The notes: generated by a model from the sequence alone, not told the origin. 11,284 nt of DNA from an uncultured Clostridia bacterium (GCA_947627335.1 CANQVQ010000054.1:1-11284); one strand, 5' to 3'. Numbered from the stretch's first letter, positions 1 to 7,669 are shown. Program-made: numbers and translations.

Positions 1-566
1 GTGTCGAGGATGAAGATCCCCTCGACCTCGATCTCCGGCTTTGGCGCACCGCCGGAGGAAGTGTCCTCGCTGGACGTGTCGGCGGAGGTGTCCGGCGTGG
101 TCGTGCCGGCGGAGGTGTCCGGCGTCGTCGTGTCGGTGGACGTATCCGGCGTGGTCGTGCCGGTGGAAACGTCCGGCGTGGTCGTGCCGGAGGGAGTCTC
201 ATACCCCGGGTCGGGGTCGTCGTCGAAATTCAGACCGGGACCGATGTCCACCTCGGTGTGCCCCTGGTCGTTGACGATCACGGTTTCCTTCCCGAACAGG
301 TCGGTGATCCGACTGTAAAGGTCCTTGATGCGGTCGCGGCTGAAGACCGTATCCGTGAAATGGTCGCCGAGCTGGGCGAAATAGCTCCCGTCCAGCAGCG
401 AACCGACGGTAAACGACGGCATCGGGGTCAGCTTGTCGTAATCCGAAACCTCCGTCCGCGGCAGAAAGACGGTGAAAAAGAGCAACGTCAGAAACGCTAT
501 GACGATCAAAAACAGACTGAAAAGCCTCGCGTACAGCAGCGGACGGCTATTTTTGGATGATTTCAC
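1..566 (-). CDS. DHHW-type protein, partner of MBOAT acyltransferase (3' end outside window)
   Basis: The coding frame begins at a GTG (564-566) 9 nt after a strong AAGGAGG site (576-582) that overlaps the end of the upstream MBOAT gene, and runs open off the left edge (188 codons seen). The product has a short basic N-terminus, one membrane anchor (about residues 11-32, rich in Leu/Phe/Ile/Val) and then an extracellular region containing HFTDTVFSRDRIKDLYSRI (about residues 69-87). That resembles the 'F.d.FpgRd..i' segment at the start of DHHW proteins. Residues about 125-169 form a low-complexity stretch of nine-residue Thr/Pro/Asp/Ser units. DHHW proteins, relatives of AlgJ/AlgX, sit beside MBOAT genes in Clostridia and are thought to take part in acylation of an extracytoplasmic polymer. 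The DHHW catalytic motif itself lies beyond the window, so the family call rests on the N-terminal pattern and on the neighbour. The 16-nt gap to the MBOAT gene implies one operon. Confidence 0.8.
   Translation of the reverse strand, partial: MKSSKNSRPLLYARLFSLFLIVIAFLTLLFFTVFLPRTEVSDYDKLTPMPSFTVGSLLDGSYFAQLGDHFTDTVFSRDRIKDLYSRITDLFGKETVIVNDQGHTEVDIGPGLNFDDDPDPGYETPSGTTTPDVSTGTTTPDTSTDTTTPDTSAGTTTPDTSADTSSEDTSSGGAPKPEIEVEGIFILD
61..195 (-). repeat. 27-bp tandem repeat inside the DHHW-type gene (five units)
   Basis: Five consecutive 27-bp units lie at 61-87, 88-114, 115-141, 142-168 and 169-195. The first (61-87) is degenerate, and the other four differ at only a few positions and keep a common core, ccggcgt(g/c)gtcgtg. 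On the minus strand each unit encodes nine residues of the type GTTTPDTST (variants DTTTPDTSA, GTTTPDVST; the degenerate unit gives DTSSEDTSS). Because the unit is a multiple of three, copy-number change by slippage keeps the frame. The stretch probably forms a flexible, possibly O-glycosylated linker between the membrane anchor and the extracellular domain. Confidence 0.85.
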
Positions 567-582
567 GAAGCGTTTCCTCCTT

Positions 583-2052
583 TTAGAAATTGAAGTACAG
601 GAACGGGTTGTTCTTGGACGAGATCAGCATCACCGCGCACAGCGCCAGCAGCCCGACGCACGCGACGGCGGACGCCACCTGCGCGACCGCCTGCACCGAC
701 CCCTTGCACTGCCTGACCCACTTCTTGACCGCCGGAAGCACCGGGAAGCAGAACAGGAGCGCAAGCAGGAAGATCCAGATGAACTTCATCAGGTACACGG
801 ACGAGAGCAGTTCCTCGTTGTACGGACCGCTCGTGAATTCCCCGGCACGGTAGAACCCGTTGCCGGAAAAGCCGAACAGGTTGCCGAAGTAGGTCCCCAT
901 GCTGGAGAAGAAACTGCCGAGCGTCTTGGAATCCTCGTAGTAGAAGATGCCGAAGCCGATCAGGATGACGATTTTATTGTAGATGTGCATGACTACGTCC
1001 GGGATGCGCTTGAGCACCCGTTTGCCGAGCTTCTGCTCGATAAAGATGAACAGTCCGAAGTACAGACCCCACGCGATGTAGTTCCAGCTCGCCCCGTGCC
1101 AAAGTCCGGTCGTGAACCAGACGAGGAAGAGCGAAAGCCACTGCCTTCTCTTGCCGAAGATCGGCAGGTAAAGCAGGTAATCCCGGAAGAAACTGCCCAG
1201 CGAGATGTGCCACCTCTGCCAGAATTCCTGAATGGAGCGGCACATGAACGGGTAGTTGAAGTTTTCGTCGAAGTGGAAGCCGAAGATCCGCCCCATGCCG
1301 ATCGCCATGTCCGAATAGCCGGAGAAATCGAAATACACCTGCATGGAGTAGGAGATGACCCCCACCCACGTCGCGACGACAGAGCTTGTCCCGATGGTGT
1401 CGGTCAGGTAGGTCTGGGCGATGTAGGAGAGGGTGTTCGCCAGCACGACCTTCTTCGCAAGCCCCACGATAAGGCGGGAAAACCCGTCGCACAGGTCGGT
1501 CAGCTTGCTTTGGCGGCAGTCGATCTCGTCCGCGATCGTCGAATAGCGCACGATCGGTCCGGCGACCAACTGCGGAAAGAGCGAGATGTACAGCAGGAGC
1601 TTGGAGAAGTTCTTCTGCACCGGCACCTTTTCCCAGTAGACGTCGATGACGTAGGAGAGGATCTGGAAAGTGTAGAAACTGATGCCCAGCGGGAGCAGTT
1701 CCTTCGCGTTCACGAGCGGAAGGCTCGTCCCGAAGAGGGAATTGATGTTTTCCACCACAAAGCCGGTATATTTGAATACCGCGAGCATTCCGATGTTGTA
1801 GACCAGTGCAAGCACGAGCGAACCCTTGCACCAGCGGTTGCCCCGGTTCGCGTCGATGGAGCGGGCGAGCAGGAAATTGACTGCGGCGCTCAGCAGGAGC
1901 AGCAGCAGGTTGATCGGCTTGCCCCACGCGTAGAAGATCATCGAGAACGCGAGCAGTACCGCGTTGCGATAGCGGATCTTTTCCGTAAACAGGTAACAGC
2001 CGACGCAGAGGGGCAGGAATACGAACAGAAACAGCAGGGTCGCAAAATTCAT
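583..2052 (-). CDS. MBOAT-family membrane-bound O-acyltransferase (AlgI/DltB-like)
   Basis: This is a polytopic membrane protein that would move an acyl group, usually acetyl, across the membrane onto an extracytoplasmic polymer. Hallmarks in order (489-residue numbering): N-terminal MNFATLLFLFVFLPL as in AlgI-type proteins; DFSGYSDMAIG (about 242-252); EFWQRWHISLGSFFRDYL (about 276-293); and the signature WHGASWN with the presumed catalytic His near 319. About ten or more hydrophobic segments are visible and the C-terminus (NNPFLYFNF) is typical, so the protein is full length. The frame also opens at a TTG (2062-2064), but that lies only 2 nt from the AAAGGA site (2067-2072). The ATG at 2050-2052 is 14 nt away and matches the family N-terminus, so I chose it. 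The gene has its own promoter (2111-2139) and is followed after 16 nt by the DHHW-type gene. The acceptor polymer cannot be told from this sequence. Confidence 0.93.
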   Translation of the reverse strand: MNFATLLFLFVFLPLCVGCYLFTEKIRYRNAVLLAFSMIFYAWGKPINLLLLLLSAAVNFLLARSIDANRGNRWCKGSLVLALVYNIGMLAVFKYTGFVVENINSLFGTSLPLVNAKELLPLGISFYTFQILSYVIDVYWEKVPVQKNFSKLLLYISLFPQLVAGPIVRYSTIADEIDCRQSKLTDLCDGFSRLIVGLAKKVVLANTLSYIAQTYLTDTIGTSSVVATWVGVISYSMQVYFDFSGYSDMAIGMGRIFGFHFDENFNYPFMCRSIQEFWQRWHISLGSFFRDYLLYLPIFGKRRQWLSLFLVWFTTGLWHGASWNYIAWGLYFGLFIFIEQKLGKRVLKRIPDVVMHIYNKIVILIGFGIFYYEDSKTLGSFFSSMGTYFGNLFGFSGNGFYRAGEFTSGPYNEELLSSVYLMKFIWIFLLALLFCFPVLPAVKKWVRQCKGSVQAVAQVASAVACVGLLALCAVMLISSKNNPFLYFNF

Positions 2053-2110
2053 AACGGTCCGCAATATCCTTTCTTGATTCCGGCAGAGCCTTGTACATCC
2101 TAACTTTTAC

Positions 2111-2139
2111 ATTATAAACCAAAAAAGCCGGAAAGTCAA
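2111..2139 (-). promoter_or_regulatory. Sigma-A promoter for the MBOAT/DHHW operon
   Basis: On the minus strand, -35 TTGACT (2134-2139) and -10 TATAAT (2111-2116) are separated by exactly 17 bp (2117-2133). The expected start of transcription is near 2104, giving a leader of about 50 nt before the ATG at 2052. This is the closest match to the sigma-A consensus in the window. Confidence 0.9.
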
Positions 2140-2172
2140 GGATTGCGGCGGAAAACGCTGTAAAAATATTGT

Positions 2173-2192
2173 AAAAACGGCGACCCCCGCCG
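2173..2192 (-). terminator. Intrinsic terminator of the P-type ATPase/YihY gene
   Basis: On the minus strand, beginning 14 nt after the stop codon, a GC-only stem CGGCG/CGCCG (2188-2192 with 2178-2182) with a 5-nt loop is followed directly by five T residues (2173-2177). An alternative longer pairing of GACCCC with GGGGTC in the same segment may compete. The element lies upstream of the MBOAT promoter, so it separates the two transcription units. Confidence 0.75.
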
Positions 2193-2206
2193 GGGGACGG
2201 CAGGGG

Positions 2207-5200
2207 TCAGTCGGCGGTGGACTTTTCGATCAGCAGGTTCAGCTCCGCACCGAAGAACAGAATGTACATACAGATGTACAGCCAGAGCATATACACGACG
2301 ATGGCGGCGAGGCTCCCGTAGATGTTCGCGTAGTTGGAAAAGTTGTTGACGTAGAACGAAAAGAAGAACGAGAACAGCATCCAGCCGACGGCGGCGAGCA
2401 CCGCGCCGGGGAGCTGGCTGGAGAATTTCGCCTTGCGGTCCGGCAGGACCTTGAAGATCAGGGCGAAGAAGAAGGTCAGAAGCAGAAGCCCGATGACGAA
2501 GCGCAGGGAGGAAAAGAGGTTCGTCAGGAGGCTCAGGCTCGGGAAACGGGCGGAGATGAACGCTGCGATGGACGAGCCGAAGACCATGAGCACCAGCGTC
2601 GCGACGAGAATGACGGCGAACGCGAGCGTATAGACGATGGAAAGGAAGCGGAGCCGGAGCATACTGCGGCTTTCCTTGACCTCGAACACCGAGTTCATGC
2701 CGCCGATGACGTAGTAGACGCTCTTGGACGCCGACCAGATCACCACGAAGGCGGAGAAGGACGCCATGACGGAGGAATTGCTCTCGAAGATGTTGCGGAC
2801 GATCTCCTCGAACAGACCGCCGACCATGGACGGGAAGATGCTGTAAAAACTGGTGAGGAACTCCTCCGCCGAGAGGGAGAGCAGCTGCGTGAGCGAAAAG
2901 AGCAGGATCAGCAGCGGGACGGTCGCGAACAGCAGAAAGTACGCCACCTGCGCCGAACAGGCGCCGACGCGGTGGGCTTTCATTTTTCGGGTGAAATAGC
3001 GAACGACGGTCAGCAATCGGATCACATACTTTTCAAGGTGCAGTTGTGCGTAGCCGGTTTGCAGCAGGACGGTCAGCAGGAAAGCGGCGATGGCGAAAGC
3101 GAGGGAGGCGAGCAGCACCAATGCGGAACCGAACAGGAGCAGCCGCATCTCGAACAGGTCCGATAAGCCGAACCCGATAAGCAGGTAAGCGGCGCTGATG
3201 CCGCCGATGACGAACGTCTTGGCACGGTCGAGCGGGCGCAGGACCCAGATCATGCCGCAGACGGCGCAGGCGGCGACGCACAGGCAGCTGACGGTGGAGA
3301 TCTGCTCACGCGGGAGCGCATAGAATTTGCCGAGCAGTGCGATCGCGGTCACGCCGACGGCGACGGCGATGCCGGCGGGAAGCGCCTTGCCGATCGCGTT
3401 ATACAGGAAGTTTCCGTTGATGCGTTTGTCGGACTTCCGCAGGGAAAGCAGGAGCGACGGCAGGGCGACGGTCAGGGCGTTGATAAGCGTGAGCTGGATC
3501 GGCATGAACGGGTAGGCGCTCGGCAGGAACAGAAAGACCACCCCGAGCAGGATCGCGTAGACGGTCTTGATCAGGAAAAGCGACGCGCTCTGTTCGAGGT
3601 TATTGACCGCGCTCCGCCCCTCCGCCACGGCGTCCGGCAAGGCGTTGTAATCGGAATCCAGCATGACGATGTCTGCGACGTTCCGTGCGACTTCCACGCC
3701 GTCGTTGATGGCGATGGCGCAGTCCGCTTCCCGCAGGGCGAGCACGTCGTTGACCCCGTCGCCGGTCATGACGACGGTGTGTCCGTCCTCGCGCATGGCG
3801 CGGACCAGCTTTTGCTTCTGCACCGGCGTGGCGCGACCGAATATCGTGTAGGATTCCGCGAGGGAAGCGTAGTCGGCGTCCTCCGGCACCGTCGAAAGGT
3901 CGATGCGTTTATCGAAATCAGGCACGCCTGCGGTGCGGGCGATGCGGGAGACGGTGATCGGGTGGTCGCCGGAAATGAGCTTGATGCGGACCCCCTGCCG
4001 GAGGAAGAAATCGACGGTCTGCTCCGCGCCGGGGCGGACGGTATCAGAAAGCAGGACAAGCCCGAGCGCACGGCGGCTTTCGGGCAGTTCGCCGCTCTTG
4101 ACCGCGTTCTCCGCGACGGATACGCACAGCACCCTGCACTCTTCGGCGAGCGCGTCTACGGTGGACAGGTGGGACCGCTCCGACGGGGTGAGGACCACTT
4201 CCGGCGCACCTAATATATATGCGGTCCCGTCCGCGTAATAGACCGCGCTGAACTTGCGTTTGCTGGAGAAAGGCAGGGCGTCCGACGCGGGCGGGACGTC
4301 CTTTTCGCCGCAGAAGCGGGAAATGGCGGCGGCGGTCTCGTTTGCGGCGGGGCTGTTACGCGAAATGCGTGCGAGCGCGTCGGCAAGTTCCGCGCTGCCC
4401 GTGTCGAACGGGAGGAGCCCGGTGACGATAAGCCTGCCGTCGGTCAGGGTGCCGGTCTTGTCAAAGCAGACCGTATCCGCCCGGGCGAGGGTTTCGACGC
4501 TGTAAAGCTCCTTGACGAGCATCCGTTTTTTGGAAAGCCGGTAGATCGCGAGCGCCATCACGCCGGAAACCAGCAGGATCAGCCCTTCCGGGATCATGCC
4601 GATCATGGCGGCGACCGTGTTTCGCACCGCTTCGTCCAACGGCGACTTGCGGGATTGCAGCCAGAAGAACAGGACAGAATAGGGGATCAGCAGCAGCGAC
4701 ACGACGTCGATGATCCGCCGCAGAGAGCGGATGATGACCGAAGTCTTGCGCCGGTACTGCCGCGCACCGGCGGCGACCTGCTGCAAAAGGTTGGACGAAC
4801 CGACCCGCACGGCGGAACAGACGCACTCCCCGGACAGCAGGAACGATCCGGCGTTGAGCATCTCCCCGGCGGTCCTCTCCACCGGCTCGCATTCCCCGGT
4901 CAGGAACGCTTCGCTGACTTCGCAGGAGCCGTAGATGACCGAGCAGTCCGCCGGCACGTCGTCCCCCGCTTTCAGCAGGACGATGTCGCCGTAGACCAGA
5001 GACTCGGCGGAGATCCGCTTCTCCTCGCCGTCCCGCCGCACGGTCACGGTCGGGGCGGTCAGGACGGAGAGCCGGTCGGTCGCCCGCTTGGCGCGAAGCT
5101 CCTGCCAAAGCCCGATAAACGCATTGCACGCCACGACGCCGAGGAAGAGCATATTCTTCGGGGAATGTACCAGAAGCAGGGCGAGGGCCAAGAGCAGGTT

Positions 5201-5386
5201 GATAAAGTTGAAGAGCGTCAGCAGATGCTCCCGCAGGATGCAGGGGACGCTCTTGGTCTTTGGAAGGGAGGAGCGGTTGGAAAGCCCCGCGTCGGTGCGT
5301 TCGCGCACTTCCCGGGCGGTCAGCCCCGTCAGCATATCCGCCGTGCGGAGCGACGACGGCTGCAAATTTTTTCTGCGATGGCGCAC
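2207..5386 (-). CDS. Fusion protein: CtpE-like P-type cation-transporting ATPase + YihY/BrkB membrane domain
   Basis: One uninterrupted 1059-residue frame. Residues about 15-775 form a complete P-type ATPase: actuator TGE (164-166), membrane motif IPEGL (265-269), phosphorylation site DKTGT with Asp309, nucleotide-domain LGAPE (392-396, with Leu in place of the Lys of KGAPE), GDHPIT (473-478), hinge TGDGVND (541-547), then six further membrane helices. The IPEGL/LGAPE pattern resembles the CtpE subgroup; mycobacterial CtpE is linked to calcium uptake, but the ion cannot be read from this sequence. Residues about 784-1054 form a whole YihY/BrkB (UPF0761) domain with six helices, including AYFLLFATVPLLILL and the terminal YGSLAAIVVYMLWLYI...FGAELN. 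No heavy-metal-binding domain is present. The GTG at 5384-5386 is chosen because AAAGGAGGG lies just upstream and because the frame further upstream runs through the promoter (5421-5449). The gene is monocistronic. Families are certain; the meaning of the fusion is unknown. Confidence 0.93.
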   Translation of the reverse strand: MRHRRKNLQPSSLRTADMLTGLTAREVRERTDAGLSNRSSLPKTKSVPCILREHLLTLFNFINLLLALALLLVHSPKNMLFLGVVACNAFIGLWQELRAKRATDRLSVLTAPTVTVRRDGEEKRISAESLVYGDIVLLKAGDDVPADCSVIYGSCEVSEAFLTGECEPVERTAGEMLNAGSFLLSGECVCSAVRVGSSNLLQQVAAGARQYRRKTSVIIRSLRRIIDVVSLLLIPYSVLFFWLQSRKSPLDEAVRNTVAAMIGMIPEGLILLVSGVMALAIYRLSKKRMLVKELYSVETLARADTVCFDKTGTLTDGRLIVTGLLPFDTGSAELADALARISRNSPAANETAAAISRFCGEKDVPPASDALPFSSKRKFSAVYYADGTAYILGAPEVVLTPSERSHLSTVDALAEECRVLCVSVAENAVKSGELPESRRALGLVLLSDTVRPGAEQTVDFFLRQGVRIKLISGDHPITVSRIARTAGVPDFDKRIDLSTVPEDADYASLAESYTIFGRATPVQKQKLVRAMREDGHTVVMTGDGVNDVLALREADCAIAINDGVEVARNVADIVMLDSDYNALPDAVAEGRSAVNNLEQSASLFLIKTVYAILLGVVFLFLPSAYPFMPIQLTLINALTVALPSLLLSLRKSDKRINGNFLYNAIGKALPAGIAVAVGVTAIALLGKFYALPREQISTVSCLCVAACAVCGMIWVLRPLDRAKTFVIGGISAAYLLIGFGLSDLFEMRLLLFGSALVLLASLAFAIAAFLLTVLLQTGYAQLHLEKYVIRLLTVVRYFTRKMKAHRVGACSAQVAYFLLFATVPLLILLFSLTQLLSLSAEEFLTSFYSIFPSMVGGLFEEIVRNIFESNSSVMASFSAFVVIWSASKSVYYVIGGMNSVFEVKESRSMLRLRFLSIVYTLAFAVILVATLVLMVFGSSIAAFISARFPSLSLLTNLFSSLRFVIGLLLLTFFFALIFKVLPDRKAKFSSQLPGAVLAAVGWMLFSFFFSFYVNNFSNYANIYGSLAAIVVYMLWLYICMYILFFGAELNLLIEKSTAD

Positions 5387-5420
5387 GGGCTTTCCCTCCT
5401 TTCCAAAATACGGTAGGAAA

Positions 5421-5449
5421 AGTATAACACGAAATCCGGAAAAAAGCAA
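5421..5449 (-). promoter_or_regulatory. Sigma-A promoter for the ATPase/YihY fusion gene
   Basis: On the minus strand, -35 TTGCTT (5444-5449) and -10 TATACT (5421-5426) are 17 bp apart. Transcription would start near 5414 and lead into the ribosome site GGAAAGGAGGG at about 5394-5404, then the GTG at 5386. It forms a divergent pair with the promoter at 5530-5558, about 80 bp away; the DNA between is AT-rich. A 7-bp inverted repeat (5441-5447 with 5453-5459) overlaps the -35 box. Confidence 0.85.
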
Positions 5450-5529
5450 TCGGCTTTTTGCAAAAAATGGACGATTTCCTGCGGTTTGAAAAAAATTTCG
5501 TGAAAATCGGATTTTTTATCGGTTTCCTC

Positions 5530-5558
5530 TTGAAAAAGCCTCGAAAATGTGGTATATT
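5530..5558 (+). promoter_or_regulatory. Sigma-A promoter for the small membrane protein-guaB operon
   Basis: Direct reading gives -35 TTGAAA (5530-5535) and -10 TATATT (5553-5558) with a 17-bp spacer. The start of transcription is expected near 5565. No purine (PurR/G-box) or guanine riboswitch element is evident, and the predicted leader of about 24 nt is too short for one. Confidence 0.85.
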
Positions 5559-5588
5559 AGAAAAAATATGGGAAAGGCGGCGAAACGA

Positions 5589-6077
5589 ATGCTGGCGCTC
5601 GACAGCAAACTGACGGTTGACGCGCTCGAACGGCGCTGGGACGAGCAGACGTCTCCCGCACGGTTCGCGGGAAGCGACGAGATGATGGACAATATCTTCA
5701 TCGCCTCGCGGAAGGGGGAACGCGTATTCCTCATTCGCAAGGCGAGCGGGGCGCTGGACCCCTTTGCGACGGTGTTTCGCGGCAGGATACTTCCCTGCAG
5801 CGAAGGCAGCGTGCTCGAAGGGTGGTTTACCAAGCGTCTTTTTGATTATGTCCTGCTGCTCGCGTTGTTCGCGCTGGACGCGGCGGTCTTTTTGCAGGGG
5901 CTGTCGGCGGGGGAGGCGGACGCTTCGCTCACGGGCTGGTGCGGCGCGTTCGCTTTGATCCTGCTGCTGCTCGCGTTCCCGCTGCGCTCTGCGCGTCGGC
6001 GTTACCGCGCCTTTCTCGAAGGCATCGTACAACCGGAAGAGACAAACCAACCTGAACAGAGGAGAGAAGCGCAATGA
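5589..6077 (+). CDS. Small membrane protein of unknown function, upstream of and overlapping guaB
   Basis: The 162-residue product has a soluble N-terminal half (about residues 1-85) that contains the pattern F-x-G...F-x-I-R-K (around residues 27-52), followed by two hydrophobic segments: about 90-112 (YVLLLALFALDAAVFLQG) and 120-137 (FALILLLLAFPL). The end is basic, then charged and Gln/Glu-rich. It recalls small hypothetical proteins of Clostridia in which a short beta-rich domain precedes two helices, but I cannot name the family. Two earlier in-frame ATGs (5547, 5568) are rejected because they lie within or at the 3' edge of the promoter. The ATG at 5589 follows GGAAAGG (5571-5577) at 11 nt. 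Its stop overlaps the guaB start (ATGA), so it is co-transcribed with guaB and may be translationally coupled to it. No link to purine metabolism is visible in the protein itself. Confidence 0.75.
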   Translation: MLALDSKLTVDALERRWDEQTSPARFAGSDEMMDNIFIASRKGERVFLIRKASGALDPFATVFRGRILPCSEGSVLEGWFTKRLFDYVLLLALFALDAAVFLQGLSAGEADASLTGWCGAFALILLLLAFPLRSARRRYRAFLEGIVQPEETNQPEQRREAQ

Positions 6078-7549
6078 TGGAGTTCAAAGACAAATTCGGC
6101 AAAGAAGGGCTGACCTACGACGACGTGCTGCTGATCCCGGCGGAAAGCCACGTCCTCCCCGCGGACATCGACATCACCACCCGTCTGACGTCCCGGATCC
6201 GTCTGAATATCCCGCTGATGACGGCGGCGATGGACACGGTCACGGAATCCCGCATGGCGATCGCCATTGCGCGGGAAGGCGGGATCGGCGTTATCCATAA
6301 GAATATGTCCATCGCGGACCAGGCGGACCAGGTGCAGCGTGTCAAGCGAAGCGAGAGCGGCATCATCAACGACCCGATCTCCCTGACCGGCGACCATCTC
6401 GTCAGCGACGCGCTGGACCTGATGAGCAAGTACCGCATTTCCGGCATTCCGGTCGTCGACGGCGACGGCAAGCTCTGCGGGATCCTGACCAACCGCGACA
6501 TCCGCTTCCTGAATACCTACGACATTCCGATCGCCGAGGTCATGACGAAGGAGAATCTCGTGACGGGTCGGGTCGGCACGACGCTGGAGGAAGCGCAGTC
6601 CATTCTGCGCGCCCGCAAGATCGAAAAGCTCCCGCTGGTGGACGATAAGGGCTATCTGCGGGGTCTGATCACCATCAAGGACATCGAAAAAGCCATCAAA
6701 TACCCCCACGCGGCGAAGGATCCGCAGGGTCGTCTGCTCTGTGCGGCGGCGATCGGCGTGACCAAGGACGTGCTCCAACGTGCCGAGGCGCTGCTCGCGG
6801 CGGGCGCGGACGCGCTGGTGCTGGATTCGGCGCACGGGCATTCCGAAGGGATCCTCAACGCCTGCCGTGCGGTCAAGGACGCGTTCCCGTCGTCGCAGCT
6901 GATCCCCGGCAATATCGCCACGGCGGAGGCGGCGCAGGCGCTCATTGACGCGGGCGCGGACTGCATCAAGGTCGGGATCGGTCCCGGCTCCATCTGTACG
7001 ACCCGTGTCGTCGCCGGCATCGGCGTGCCGCAGGTGACGGCGGTGTACGACGCCGCTTCGGTTGCGCGGAAGCACGGCATTCCGGTCATCGCCGACGGCG
7101 GGATCAAGTATTCCGGCGATCTGGTCAAGGCGATCGCGGCGGGCGCGGACGTGGTGATGGTCGGTTCGATGGTCGCCGGCTGCGAGGAAGCGCCGGGCGA
7201 ATTGGAGCTGTATCAGGGTCGTCAGTTCAAGACCTATCGCGGCATGGGTTCGATCGCGGCGATGCAGCAAGGTTCGAGCGACCGCTACTTCCAGTCCAAG
7301 AACAAAAAACTGGTCCCCGAAGGGGTGGAGGGACGCGTGGCGTACAAGGGGCCCGTGTCCGAAACGGTCTACCAGCTCATGGGCGGTCTGCGCGCCGGTA
7401 TGGGCTACTGCGGCGCGAAGGACGTCAGGACGCTTCAGGAAACCGGGCGGTTCGTCCGGATCACCAACGCGGGCTTGCGCGAAAGCCATCCGCACGACGT
7501 GTACATCACCAAGGAAGCGCCCAACTACTCCAAGGACAGCGAGGTCTGA
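6074..7549 (+). CDS. guaB: Inosine-5'-monophosphate dehydrogenase
   Basis: This cytosolic enzyme oxidises IMP to XMP with NAD+, the committed step of GMP synthesis. The 491-residue product has full family length. It shows the N-terminal LTYDDVLLIPAES, two tandem CBS domains (about 95-205) that serve as nucleotide-sensing regulatory modules, the catalytic loop GPGSICTTR with Cys308, the phosphate-binding DGGIKYSGD (341-349) and GSMVAG, the GMGS segment (390-393), and the mobile flap with RYFQ (404-407) and EGVEG. All expected active-site residues are present. The start is ATG 6074, 9 nt after AGGAG (6060-6064); the next ATG (6077) is also possible. It overlaps the preceding membrane protein gene by 4 bp. 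The carboxy end, EAPNYSKDSEV, is ordinary. A 13-bp perfect inverted repeat follows the stop codon. Confidence 0.98.
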   Translation: MMEFKDKFGKEGLTYDDVLLIPAESHVLPADIDITTRLTSRIRLNIPLMTAAMDTVTESRMAIAIAREGGIGVIHKNMSIADQADQVQRVKRSESGIINDPISLTGDHLVSDALDLMSKYRISGIPVVDGDGKLCGILTNRDIRFLNTYDIPIAEVMTKENLVTGRVGTTLEEAQSILRARKIEKLPLVDDKGYLRGLITIKDIEKAIKYPHAAKDPQGRLLCAAAIGVTKDVLQRAEALLAAGADALVLDSAHGHSEGILNACRAVKDAFPSSQLIPGNIATAEAAQALIDAGADCIKVGIGPGSICTTRVVAGIGVPQVTAVYDAASVARKHGIPVIADGGIKYSGDLVKAIAAGADVVMVGSMVAGCEEAPGELELYQGRQFKTYRGMGSIAAMQQGSSDRYFQSKNKKLVPEGVEGRVAYKGPVSETVYQLMGGLRAGMGYCGAKDVRTLQETGRFVRITNAGLRESHPHDVYITKEAPNYSKDSEV

Positions 7550-7559
7550 AATAAATGAC

Positions 7560-7592
7560 GTCAAATCTGCGGACACGCGCCGCAGATTTGAC
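7560..7592 (+). terminator. Perfect 13-bp stem-loop just after guaB
   Basis: GTCAAATCTGCGG (7560-7572) and its exact complement (7580-7592) flank a 7-nt loop, 10 nt after the guaB stop codon. The position suits a terminator or an mRNA-stabilising 3' hairpin, but no T-run follows on the plus strand (TCATTAAGAG), so it would not be a classical intrinsic terminator in that direction. On the minus strand the next bases are somewhat T-rich (GTCATTTATTTC). The role is therefore inferred from position only. Confidence 0.55.
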
Positions 7593-7601
7593 TCATTAAG
7601 A

Positions 7602-7651
7602 GAAAAATGGTGAAGGCGGCGTCAGAATTGGCGTAAGCCGAGCCATTTTTC
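7602..7651. other. Inverted repeat with A-rich/T-rich arms in convergent intergenic region
   Basis: GAAAAATGG (7602-7610) is exactly complementary to CCATTTTTC (7643-7651) across a 32-nt interior. The interior holds a short GGC-GTAA-GCC hairpin, whose GTAA would form a GNRA-type tetraloop in RNA. The arms supply a T-run on either strand, so it could end transcripts from both guaB and the convergent oxidoreductase gene, although the interior is long for an ordinary terminator. Confidence 0.45.
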
Positions 7652-7669
7652 GATGAAAAGGGGGTATTT

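Noticed and set aside
472..2103. Long open frame on the plus strand opposite the MBOAT gene
   Set aside because: Its translation is charged and low-complexity with no family motif, while the minus-strand frame has every MBOAT hallmark, a promoter and a ribosome site.
5386..5449. Upstream extension of the ATPase gene to a start at 5449
   Set aside because: The extension would be translated from within the -35/-10 promoter elements; the GTG at 5386 has a strong ribosome site.
5441..5459. Inverted repeat AAAAAGC/GCTTTTT over the ATPase -35 box
   Set aside because: It is only 7 bp and mostly A/T in an AT-rich spacer; it could be an operator but may easily be chance, so it is not listed as a feature.
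4461..6074. Minus-strand frame of about 537 codons spanning the ATPase 5' half and the divergent promoters
   Set aside because: It crosses two divergent promoters and the opposite gene, and its product is Arg/Ala/Gly-rich without motifs; it is a by-product of GC-rich codon use.
6002..7576. Long minus-strand frame antisense to guaB
   Set aside because: guaB is unambiguous; the antisense product is Arg/Asp/His-rich and lacks any domain.
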